A stretch of 64,000 nucleotides of DNA from Phellopilus nigrolimitatus (lineage: Eukaryota > Basidiomycota > Agaricomycetes > Hymenochaetales > Hymenochaetaceae), in contig JAJOHG010000001.1 in the NCBI GenBank assembly GCA_021029095.1, positions 2,232,001-2,296,000 of the forward strand. Reading direction: 5' to 3'. This document shows positions 14,480 to 24,930 of this stretch, in pieces (position 1 is the stretch's first letter; every line of letters begins with the position of its first letter). Below the pieces are notes generated by a model, which did not search any database, was not told the DNA's origin, and was given only the letters and a program-made list of their open reading frames with translations. A program made the translations under genes and the position numbers.

Positions 14480-15148
14480 ATGGCGTCGCACGGCGGATCA
14501 AAGGAGCGCAATCTCCTCGCCGCTATCGGTGACGAAGTGTGTGAGCTCGCATGCACTCAATGTCTGCAGCCTCACTGACCACTGCCTGGACATAATTTAT
14601 CGACTTTTTGTGGCGCGTGCTCTCCGCTGACGTCTTGACGTCTCTCTGAGGACAGGATAGCATCACCGGCCTCCTCCTCGCCGGCATCGGCCACGTGAAC
14701 GAGCAGCAGAAGAAGAACTTCCTCGTCGTCAACGAAAGTACGCACCCCCGTCCCCGTCTCTCCGCTCCCCGTCTCTCCGCTCACTTCCTCCTCCTGAATG
14801 CGAAATAATACAGAGACGCAAGTGTCGACCATCGAGGCCTCGTTCCAGGAGTTCACCGAGCGGAAGGACATCGCGATCTTGCTCATCAACCAGCATGTAC
14901 GTGCGCCACGCGCCTTTCTATGTATTACGTTCTTATAGCGCATAATTTGGTATTATAGATCGCAGAGAAGATCCGCCCGACGGTGGACAAGTACCAGCAA
15001 GCCTTCCCCGCCCTCATCGAAATCCCTTCGAAAGACCATGCGTTTGGTGCGTGTCTTCCTCCCTCTCCTTACTCCATCCATCTAATGAACAACAGACCCG
15101 TCAAAGGACTCCGTGCTCAAGCGCGTGCAGAAGCTCTTTGGAGACTAA
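14480..15148 (+). CDS. VMA7: V-type proton ATPase subunit F
   Basis: A subunit of the V1 central stalk needed to couple ATP hydrolysis to proton pumping at the vacuolar membrane. Five exons (14480-14536, 14656-14737, 14814-14896, 14959-15046, 15096-15148) give 120 residues, the usual family length. Family blocks are ERNLLAAIGDEDSITGLLLA, GIGHVNEQQKKNFLVV, FTERKDIAILLINQHIAEKI, and ALIEIPSKDHAFDPSKDSVL, ending VQKLFGD. All splices are in phase with GT-AG ends. Confidence 0.95.
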
Positions 15149-15584
15149 GGCCGCCACATCATGCCTTTCCTCCCGCCTATAACCATTTGTATTTACATAT
15201 TTATTGACCGCAAATCCAATGACAACCAACTTCATTACCGCAAATCCAGCCGTAAAATTCTATATCCTTACTTTTTTAATATCTCTCGCAGCTCTTGCCT
15301 CCAGGAGAAGAGCGGGGCAACTCGACTATTATTCGAGCGCTATCGTACACCGCCCATAAGCGTGCGTGCATGCGTAAATACAAGAATGGTCTGTCTCGGG
15401 GGTTGAGGACGAGCTCTTCTTGAGCCGCGGTAATGTACGAGATGGTGTTTGTCTTCGTGGGATAGCATTATGAGGGGAAGTGGATCCGTGCAAGCGGTGG
15501 AATAACAATGCAGAAGAAACAGACCGACGAGATAAGTTATTAAGATGGAGGCCGAAGGGTTGTGTCTGAGGCCGAGAAGCAAGC
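15149..15584. other. Intergenic between convergent VMA7 and TIM21
   Basis: This must contain both 3' UTRs. I find no coding segment or RNA gene. Confidence 0.4.
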
Positions 15585-17097
15585 TCACGTCCACCGCATA
15601 ACCGCCTCGTTGTCGCGAATGTCCACGGCTCGCTTGACAAAGACGCGGTGCGGGTAGCGCGCGTGCGAGTCTGTTCATGGTGGTTATTTAAGTTAGCGCA
15701 CGAAAATACAGGAGGAAGCAACGCACTGGGCATGTCCACAATAATATACCGCCAGATAAAGTTGCCGTTATCGTCCTACACAATAGTCAACACCCTTGTC
15801 GAATAGCTGATAATGAAGAGATCGCGAGGACATACCTTCACCAAATCGCAGTGCACTTCGCCCTCTTCGAATATCTCCCCCCTGCCCTCCTTCCTGCCTC
15901 TTCCGGCAGCACCACTTCCGGCAGCAGCCCCGATGCTCTTCCCGATTCCCGAAAACAGGCCCGCGACGCTCGCCCACAGCCCGCCCTCTTCGTCACCGGC
16001 GTGCTGCCCGATGTGCGTCTCCCTCCGTCCGTACGGCGACGGCGCTGCGTCGTGAGCGTCCGATTGAGAGGTTGACGAGAAGGGAAAGGATGCGGAAGAG
16101 GAGGAGGACCCGGCTTCGCCGGTGAGGTACAAGAATACGCGCCGCGCGGACTCACGCGCGCCCTGCAGCGCCTCGCTCCCCCACGTCCGCGCGTCGTCCC
16201 ACGTCCACTCCTCCCCGAGTGCGCGTATGGTGTTTTGGACCCGGCCGAGGTACCCGTCCTCTTCGAATAAGGAGGAAGAAGAGCCCGGGGAGGACCGGAT
16301 GTAGAAGTTGAGCAGAAGATGCTCGCGGCCCGCAGAGTCGCGCGCGAGCTGCGAGGAAACGTGCCGGTTGCGGTGGCGCGGTCGGGAGGATGAGGGCGGG
16401 TTGTTGTGGAATGTGAGCGGACCGGGGAGGTGTTCGGAGATCTATGGAATATGTGAGAGGGAGTCGGAGGGAAGTAGGCTGGAGAGAAAAATGGACACGA
16501 AGATGTTGCGTACCTTGTCGGACTCCTCGATAAGCTTGCACGCGTCGCCGTAGAGCACGGTCGGCGAGTTCTTCGCGAAGAGCTCCGAGGCGAGCGCGTA
16601 CGCGAGCATCGCCGTTATGCCTGCGCCGAGCACGATGACAGTGAGATTCGTCGTGCGCGCCGTCGTGCGCATCACTGCAGCGCCCAACGCCGACACAAAA
16701 AGAGTCCCATCGTCAGCTCTCCCGATCGCACAGAAATTTTGGTATACAGTCAGGCGCACGTACCCTTGCCCTTCGTCGACAACTCGCTCCACTTCTTCAC
16801 GTTCTGCGCCGCGCCGAGCGGCTGGCGGGTCATGCCCAGGGTGAAGGGGCCCGCGGTGTCCGCCTGGCTGTTGCGCGCGCTGCGCTGGCGCTGGTCGAGC
16901 GTCTGCGAGAGCAGCGCGGACGGGGGCGTGTCGCGGTGTGTCGCACATCCGCGCAGGCTCGTCGTGAAGGCCCGTGCATGGCTGATGCCGTGCGCATGCG
17001 CGAGCTTGAGCCGGGTGCGCGGGCGATGGCGCGGTTGTGAGCGTAGGACAAGCAGCGCGCTCGCGCGATGGAAGGGATGGGCGTGCACGGCTTGCAT
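15585..17097 (-). CDS. TIM21: Mitochondrial inner-membrane import protein Tim21
   Basis: A regulatory subunit of the TIM23 presequence translocase that contacts TOM and respiratory complexes. The start at 17097 opens an Arg/His/Ala-rich mitochondrial presequence (about residues 1-55). The mature protein contains VMRTTARTTNLTVIVLGAGI, the single TM segment, then SELFAKNSPTVLYGDACKLI and the hallmark LPGPLTFHNNPPS, PRHRNRHVSSQLARDSAGRE and HLLLNFYI. The last exons read GNFIWRYIIVDMP and RYPHRVFVKRAVDIRDNEAV, then MRWT and TGA at 15587-15585. An unusually long Ser/Gly-rich insert of about 100 residues lies before the C-terminal strand. Confidence 0.92.
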
Positions 17098-17271
17098 GGT
17101 GGCCGAAGACGAGTCGCAGTGCAGAGCTTACACGAAGATCTTCTTTGAACACGTGATTTCCGGCGCTTATTTCTTAATTCTGCGAGCCATAGAGAAATTT
17201 AAGATATATTCCGACAGATGAATAAAAACACTAGTGATACACGGCTCATGGATATACGAAGGACAAGGCGC

Positions 17272-17857
17272 TCAACTGCGCTCGCCGCGGAGGCGCCGCG
17301 CGAGGGCAAGGTCCTTCGGCTGGATGGTGACACGCTTGGCGTGGATAGCGGCGAGGTTGGTGTCCTCGAACAGCGAGACAAGGTATGCCTCAGCAGCCTC
17401 CTGCAGAGCCATGACAGCCGACGACTGGAAGCGCAGGTCGGTCTGATGGTGGTAACAAGGCAAATGAGTACAAAGCATGAAGAAGCAGAGAAACGAGAAC
17501 ACACCTTGAAGTCCTGTGCGATTTCACGGACGAGACGCTGGAAGGGCAGTTTGCGGATGAGGAGCTCGGTGGACTTCTGGTAGCGACGGATTTCGCGGAG
17601 AGCGACGGTACCGGGCCTGAAGCGATGGGGCTTCTTAACACCACCGGTGGTAGCCTGTGAAGTGGGTGAGTACGCATGAAAGGACACAAGAGAAGCGTAT
17701 ACGAACAGTGGCAGTCTTGCGAGCGGCGGACTTGGCGGCGAGCTGTTTACGGGGCGCCTTGCCTGGATAGGTCGTGAGCGGGTGTGCAACAGTGAGTGGA
17801 TAGAGGATAGAACGTACCACCGGTAGACTTGCGAGCGGTCTGCTTGGTGCGAGCCAT
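17272..17857 (-). CDS. Histone H3
   Basis: A core histone. Four exons encode [52 protein letters not shown]... to IAQDFK, and [20 protein letters not shown] ... RLRGERS. The histone fold is full length. The tail has an extra Ser before the K27-equivalent Lys and one more residue before GGVKK, so the K27 and K36 equivalents become K28 and K38. The second intron uses a weak donor (ACT|GTTCGT), forced by reading frame. It lies 174 bp upstream of TIM21 on the same strand and is divergent from catalase. Confidence 0.95.
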
Positions 17858-18300
17858 AATGATGGATGAGAGGTGGAAAGTAAAAACTGGGAAGGCTGAT
17901 TGGCTTGAGGTAGTGGTGGTGTAGATTGAGAGAGGCGCAGAGGAAAGACAGCGGTATTTAACTGTTTGGTGTGTGGCACGGCGGCTGCCGATGGAACACA
18001 ACCAAGCAGCGCCACAAGCGCGACGCGTAAACCACAACGGAGGCGGTCACGTGGATGAATTAGCTAAACAATAATAGACAGAAACGGATTGGGTGATGGC
18101 ATTATAAGGTTTGAACGGAAGAGGATGATGATCGACGTCGGAGCGCATCATTCAGCAAGTTAGAACCATCGGTGTCAACGAAAAAACAGCTCGTCGTTCA
18201 TGAGGTCATACAAGAATCATAGCAGCGGTCACCCTCCCCCTCCTAGCTCCTGCCTATATAAACCTCGACATGGCCCTCGTCCTCCCCAAACCCCTCTTCG
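17858..18300. promoter_or_regulatory. Divergent promoter region of histone H3 and catalase
   Basis: The region is 443 bp. A TATA box (TATATAAA) lies at 18255-18262, only about 40 bp before the catalase ATG. An out-of-frame ATG at 18270 sits between them and may or may not be in the transcript. Confidence 0.55.
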
Positions 18301-20797
18301 ATGTCCACCCTGACCTCCCAGCTGAAATCCTACCTGCCAACCATGTCCGCCTCCGCCAAACAAGCAAATCTAAAATCCGACATAGTCGACATACAGCACC
18401 ACGAGCCCGGCCTCACCACAGACGCTGGTGTCCCCATATCCGACACAGACACGTGGCTCAAGGCCTCCAACGGTGACAACATCGGCCCCTCCCTCCTCGA
18501 GGACCACATCGGACGCGAGAAGATCCATCGCTTCGACCACGAGCGCATTCCAGAGCGCGTCGTCCACGCCCGCGGAGCCGGTGCACATGGAACTTTCAGA
18601 GTATTCGATGGCAGCGCGAGCAAGTATACAAGCGCCGGTGTCCTCACTGATCCCGCGAGGTCCACCCCTGTTTTCGTCCGCTTCAGCACCGTCCAAGGCT
18701 CGCGCGGCAGTGCGGTGAGTGCCTTATCGATAACAAGTGAAAATGCTCGCTGACTCTGCTTGATGCAGGACACTGTACGCGACGTACGCGGTTTCGCAAC
18801 CAAGTTTTACACCCAAGAAGGGAACTGGGACCTCGTCGGTAACAACATACCTGTCTTTTTCATCCAAGAGGCCATGAAGTTCCCCGATTTTGTCCATGCC
18901 GTCAAACCAGAGCCCCACAATGAGGTCCCGACAGGCCAGTCGGCGCACAACAACTTTTGGGATTACTTCAATCTGCAGCCAGAGAGTATGTTTTCGTCTT
19001 ATGCATTCATACATCTACGATATTGATGATAAATACCAGCTTCTCACATGGTGATGTGGGTGATGTCTGACCGAGGCATTCCTCGTTCGTTCCGAATGAT
19101 GCAGGGCTTCGGTGTCAATACTTATACACTTGACAACGCTGCTGGAGAACGCTTCTTCGTAAAGTTCCATTGGCTTCCCGAGCTTGGCGTCCACAGTTTT
19201 ACCTGGGACGAGGCACTCAAAATCTGTGGGCAAGACCCTGGTTAGTTTTTTGTTCGACCCACGTTTATAGTCTTGCTTAGTTCATCGCCCTTGCAGACTT
19301 CCACCGCAAGGACCTTAACGAGGCGATCCAAAACGGTGCGCCTGCGAAGTGGACGTTCGGGATCCAGGTCATTCCCGAAGTTGATGAGCACAAGTTTGAC
19401 TTTGACATCCTGGACGCGACGAAGGTATGGCCAGAGGACCTCGTGCCAGTCCAGCCTCTTGGTGAAATGGTGCTCGACCGCGTCGTGGATGAGTATTTCC
19501 CTGAAACAGAGCAAGTGGCGTTTTGCACGAGCCATGTCGTGCCCGGAATCGGGTTCAGCGACGATCCGCTTCTCCAAGGAAGGAACTTCTCGTACTTCGA
19601 TACGCAGATCACGCGCCTTGGAGTTAACTGGGAAGAGGTCGGTCTTCTTTCAAGCCAACTAGAATAGGCCTAACGTATTCAAACCAATAGCTTCCCATTA
19701 ACCGCCCCGTTTGCCCGTACATGAACTTCAACAGGGACGGTGGTATGAGGCATCGTATCTCTAAAGGCACAGTCAATTATTGGCCAAACCGCTTTGAGCA
19801 GCTGCCGCCCGTCGCCGTGGCGAACGGAGGATATAAGCAGTCCGTAATCTGTCTTCTGTCGGGCTCTTTCAGCTACTGAGCATTCTATAGACATCCTGCG
19901 AAGGTCTCTGGCGTCAAGGAGCGTATGCGCGGGGCCAAGTTTGCAGAACACTGGAGTCAGGCTCAGCTCTTCTACAACTCGCTGTCCCATGTCGAAAAGC
20001 AACATCTGACAAGTGCGATCTCATTCGAGCTCGACCATTGCGACGACCCTACTGTGTTCAAGACCGCCATCCTGCGCCTAAATGACATTGACCACTCTCT
20101 CGCGAAGCAGGTCGCGATTAACGTCGGCGGGCCTATCCCTGACGCACCCGAGCGCAAGAACCATGGCAAGACTACGGCTCGGCTCAGTCAATTTGAATTC
20201 CTGCCGGCCAAGCCGACGATCAAGTCACGCCGCATCGCGATTCTCATTGCGGATGGGTACGATGGGCCCGTCGTCGAGGCGATGCGCGCGGCTCTCAGCG
20301 CAGGCGGCGCGCTACCGTTCCTCATTGCACCCCGTCGAGGCGAGATTTACCCCGCAGGCGAGACGCCTGGTAAAGGTAAAGGCATCGTAGCAGACCACCA
20401 CTTCGAGGGAATGCGCAGCACGATGTTCGATGCGTTGTTCATTCCTGGCGGCGCGGAGCATGCAAAAACACTCGAAGGAAGTGGACGTGCAGTGCACTGG
20501 GTGCGCGAGGCGTTTGGGCACTTGAAAGCGATAGGCGCGGTTGGCGAAGCGGTGACATTCCTACGCGACACCGTTCAGTTGCCCGGCATTACGCTTGCGC
20601 CATCTGACGACGGCGCCGTGACCGCTGATTTCGGAGTGGTGACCGCAGGTAAGGTGACAGCACCCAGGTCGCTATCGGAGGGTTTCAAGCTCGTGAAGGG
20701 TGCGGCGGATTTCGTCACGTCCTTCTGCTACGAGATCAGCCAGCACAAGAACTTCAGGCGCGAGGAAGCGGGACTGAGCAACCAGGTTGCCTTCTGA
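18301..20797 (+). CDS. Large-subunit catalase with C-terminal DJ-1/GAT-like domain
   Basis: Haem catalase (2 H2O2 to 2 H2O + O2). The start at 18301 gives [20 protein letters not shown]. The core has the catalytic His in [16 protein letters not shown], then [50 protein letters not shown] and [20 protein letters not shown]. The haem-ligand Tyr is in [18 protein letters not shown], followed by [19 protein letters not shown]. The last exon contains [20 protein letters not shown] and a flavodoxin/DJ-1-like domain ([20 protein letters not shown] ... [14 protein letters not shown]), which marks the large-subunit clade. The join near 19843-19892 does not work with ordinary splice sites: GTAATC/ATAG leaves the frame off by one. 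The gene may be frameshifted or the base call wrong there. Confidence 0.87.
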
Positions 20798-21430
20798 GAA
20801 AAGTAAAGTCGAAGGAGAAAATGAAGTGTACTATTATCGTGTATGTGTACGAAGCCAATAATGTGTACTGTCTTGACGAAATCGTCGAATACATCAAATA
20901 TCTTGTTGCAATCGCTGTTTGGCGGGTCGTGGGTCCGAATGTGATGCAGATCTTCTCGACAATCACGCTCCAGCCATGAATGAACATGTCGGCTCACGGA
21001 ATCAAATCTTCCCGAGCAAGCTCGTGCCATAAAACAACATCACCGTAAATCAAACCTATATCGCAACCGATATGCAGAACGTGGAAGACGGCCTCCTTTG
21101 CCTATCCCTCAGACACGAAAGTATTGCCACCGAAATATCGTGACTCGTTAGCCCGGTTGTCGCTCTTGCCTCTCTTTCCTTCATCCTCGAAGGACTCGAA
21201 AAAGGCTAGCAGTAATTGAAACCGACTACCGGAAGATCTCAGTAATCATCCAGTAGGTACTAAATAAAGCGATAGCATTTGCTCCTTGAGATTCACTTTT
21301 TTTTTTTTTTTTTGAAACAAAAGACCAGCATTACGAGCCAGACTGGACCCTACTTTCGTCCGGCTACGTTCTTTGCATGATGCACCATACATAGTCTAGC
21401 CAAGTTTCGTGACAAAACGAGGCGACGTCA
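20798..21430. other. Catalase 3' flank and intergenic DNA
   Basis: No gene recognised. A run of about 17 T residues begins near 21298. Confidence 0.4.
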
Positions 21431-21463
21431 GCCTCGTCATTGCCAGCCTCCCCGCCGTAGCCC

Positions 21464-21541
21464 TATAAAGCCCACCTCGATGCCCGCCTCCTCCCGTATG
21501 CATTTTTCTCTCTTCCTTCCACCTCCACCCCCGCTTTCCAC
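21464..21541 (+). promoter_or_regulatory. Orphan promoter-like site (TATA plus CT-rich tract)
   Basis: TATAAAG at 21464-21470 is followed by a pyrimidine-rich tract at about 21506-21541, the usual arrangement of a basidiomycete core promoter. No intact plus-strand reading frame with a recognisable product follows it. Confidence 0.35.
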
Positions 21542-23190
21542 CTACGCCATATCCTCGCCTCGTCTTATGTGAGCTCTTGGGCTGCCGGCTACCTGGGCGC
21601 TACGGATCATCGGGCTTTCCTCAAGGGCTTCTTGACCTGCTGTGTTGGACTCGGACTCGATGGCATACTGGCGACTTCGCGTGGCACGATCTCTGGCGGT
21701 TGAGAACTTCGTCCCTGGATCCTTGTGCTTCTCTGCGAGACATGTAAGATATCCCCTGGTGTGCTGAGATGGACTGCGAGTGTTCGGCTCGGGTGGCACG
21801 AGTGGCTGGGACTGACAATCTTGGATGGCTGGTATTCTGGCGACATCGAACTAGGACTTGCGGATTCTGAGCTTCTCCTCGGTGGTCTTCTCGTTCGTTT
21901 CGTTGAGTGGCACGAGGCCCAGTGAGACTTGGATGAGACTGGCAATCTTGGGTGGCAGACGTTCAACTAGAGTCTGAATTTGTGAGTCCTTCGAGCTGAG
22001 CTTCTCGACGGTGTGAGCCATTTTCTTGGCTACTTTGATAGGCTGCGCTGGCGGGCACGACTTCAGCTGCACAAATGCTCGGACTAGTGACTTCTCCGTC
22101 CTTGGAGTTCTTCCTGTCTGTCTGACAGTCTCGCTTCTTGTTGCTATCCCGGTTAGGATGGTCTACACTCGAGTGAATCCTACGAGTTCCCTTGGGCTTC
22201 TCTAAGACGGACCGCTCTGCTAGACTGCTCTGTCAACGGTGGAACCAATCCGATTGACGCCGGAACTGCTAATATCGGGTGGCTGACAGTTCTAGTGACT
22301 TCGAACCATCGGAGACTTCCTCGACGTCCATCGCGAACACGAATAGCCCCTAGATGACGCAAAAGACACGCAACACTTTCGGCCATGACGATGGTAGTGG
22401 GCTACTTGAATACGGACACAGAATTGCTAGACCGGAGCCGCAGAGCAAAAAAAGGGACAACAGCCAGTTAAGACAGCGGTTCTTTTCCGTTGCGTTGGGC
22501 TGGCTGACCCTACGTCTGACTGGTGGCTTTTCTCTGCGGAATTTCCTCTTCTCACAATTCCAAAGAAAACGAAGATATTTTTGCCTCAAGAGTAGACTGA
22601 ACGCCTCCCCACTAGATCTGTGAATATCTCTGCTGCTTCTCGATATCCTGAACGTTCTTCTGCCATCATTGGTTTTTCGGCGCTCTTCTTCTGGAGTTGC
22701 TTGTTCTGCTGGCTCTACTAGTGATCCGTCTCGTCATGGTCGTCTCATCTCCAGTCTTCACTGCTCTCTGGCTGTTGGCTCGAACTCGTTCTGGGCGCTT
22801 AAGAGTCGGCGAATTATTTGGAATAAATCCACTGACCTTCTGCGCAATCCGGGGACCTTGGTTGACGCTGACGCTGACGGATCTCGCTCGTAACTTAAGT
22901 CTGTTCACTTCTATACTTGCACTTCTATGATCTGGCAGACTTGCGAATCATCTTAAATGCTTGTATTAAGGCTGGAGCTTGGTCATTGCTCGTCGTGCTT
23001 CTGGATACGGTGATGATGCGCGAACTACTGTGCTCGTGTCAGCGACTTACACTTGGAAACAACTTGGAGAACGTTACTTTTGTTTCGAGCCTTCTCAACT
23101 TCCCTGGGTTGCTTTATGAGTGGTTCTTGAAGATACGTATCTCCTGGTCTTGAGCTTTGCCTCCTCTGGGATTTTCTTGGACGCCATTAT
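21542..23190 (-). pseudogene. Degenerate Ser/Arg/Gln-rich coding-like tract, unrecognised
   Basis: The minus strand, read from a possible start near 23185 (MASKKIPEEAKLKTRRYVF), shows protein-like stretches broken by stops. They include HTVEKLSSKDSQIQTLVERL and PPKIASLIQVSLGLVPLNET. The basic, Ser/Thr/Gln-rich composition would suit a retroelement gag-like protein or a decayed regulatory protein, but I see no domain. This is an inference from composition only. Confidence 0.3.
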
Positions 23191-23779
23191 CTTAAAAGAT
23201 CTGTCAATCCTCAAATCGGTGCATTACGAAACCGCCAAGTCAGTTTCAAGATACTTATTCGAAGCATTCAATCGCAGGACTCACCATCAAAGGCCTTGAT
23301 GTGAAAGTACGTTCGAGTCTCAAAATCTTCATTACTGTGGCCGATGCTGAAACGCGTACAGGCTCTTTTTTTCCAGTGCGGCCGTTAAACATGATGACAC
23401 CAGATGAACAGTGGCGGAGGCATTCCCAAGAGCATGTAAAGGCGGTACAATTCGCGGACAAAAATACATTGTCATTTTCGATACTTGTTCGATGCTCGTG
23501 CTCAACCCTATACAGATTACTGCTTTTCAGCAATCATCGATATTCCCGAGGGATTTGAAAATGGAGGGTTGCAGATGATCGAAGGAAGAGACATCTTTGG
23601 ACCTCAGGGTACTAGTCGCACTGAAGAAGGTCGCTGCGGGACGCAGTAGAAGTACTCGACCCCAATATAAGGGCTAAGTTATGAATGCTATAATCGGATT
23701 GTGGCGCGATTCGTCCAGAAGTCAGATAACCGTCTTTCACGGTATGCGATAGCTTGTCGACGATTTCTCCCCTCTACTG
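23191..23779. other. Gene-poor stretch, nothing recognised
   Basis: Only short overlapping frames on both strands with no family resemblance. Confidence 0.35.
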
Positions 23780-24930
23780 TCAAAGACCTCGGATGTTCAG
23801 AAGCACCCCACAAGACCAGTTTCCGTGAAGGATCATGGCTGCGCAATTATTCGCCCAGTAATGCATCCACAAGGACCTGGAAAATGATAGACCCAAAGCC
23901 GATGACTTCGCACTCAGGAGTATATCGTCACCATTGTGCAAACCACCATCTGCAGAGATGTCAGATGCTGCGAGTAACGACTGCGCCGCAAAGGTATTCA
24001 CATCTTCGGGAGACTTCGTATTTTCTCCGCGGAGCGCAGTACGTGTTGCGCTGCTAAGGTGGTATCCGCTGAAGTCGATATCTGCAATCTTTGCGGAAGT
24101 CGTCAAGAATGCTACTCGGATAGATCCAACAAGATAGTGGAACTAGATTGTCAAGAAGGCGCTAGTCCGCAGTCTGAAGTAAACGCGCAGCCCGACTAAG
24201 AGCACTTCAATCAATTCCATCTCACCGATGCCTCCCAATGACATCTGGAGCGCCGGCGGCATGCGCATCTGAGACCGAAGCGCGTATGTCCGCTTAGACC
24301 CGTCGACCATATGGTCGTGGCTGCGCAGCGCAGTTTGAGTAGCAGACCACTGGCAGGATTTGGGCACGAGATGCTCAACGGAGGCAATATGAATTGCTTT
24401 TGAACGTGCGCGCGAGGCAAATTGGCTCCGCAGCAAGGACTTGCGCGCGTCGTTCACTATTCAAAGACCGAGATACCCGGAGTCGGGCCTTGGAAGTGGT
24501 ATTCTTCTATGGTGCTCGAAATGGCTTCGAAATAGTGAAGCTGCGATCCGTAGGTTAACCTGAGGCGCAGCCGTCGGGGATGTAGGCTAATCACAACCGC
24601 CCCACATTCCGTATTTGTGCGTATTCATGTATGAGCAGCACATGCTACGCCGAACGATGTGCGCTGCGCACTCTGCGCGATAATCTTAGTTCCCATAAGT
24701 CCGCGATCGGTATGTTTGTCGGCGGAACACACCAGGAAAGGAAGCGCGGCGTATCCCTGCGTACGCAAACGTGGACACCAATCGCTACGCTCGGGAGCGG
24801 ACATTCGCACGATCGCCCGTCCCGAAAAGCATGCGAGTCGTTCAGCATCAATAAGGAGGTCAAATCCGGGTCGTATTAGATCAACTTGCTGTTCTGTATA
24901 CGCGACGATTATCAGAGCAGGTTGTTGAAC
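23780..24930 (-). pseudogene. Interrupted coding-like region of unknown family
   Basis: Several protein-like minus-strand stretches follow one another. LIDAERLACFSGRAIVRMSA and YAALPFLVCSADKHTDRGLM occur at 24625-24880, LTYGSQLHYFEAISSTIEEY near 24550, and SQMRMPPALQMSLGGIGEME near 24270. A single stop then separates this last frame from the same-frame DIDFSGYHLSSATRTALRGE at 23780-24106. The composition is more protein-like than the surroundings, but the stops and frame changes suggest a decayed gene, or one with introns I cannot place. I do not recognise the family. Confidence 0.35.
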
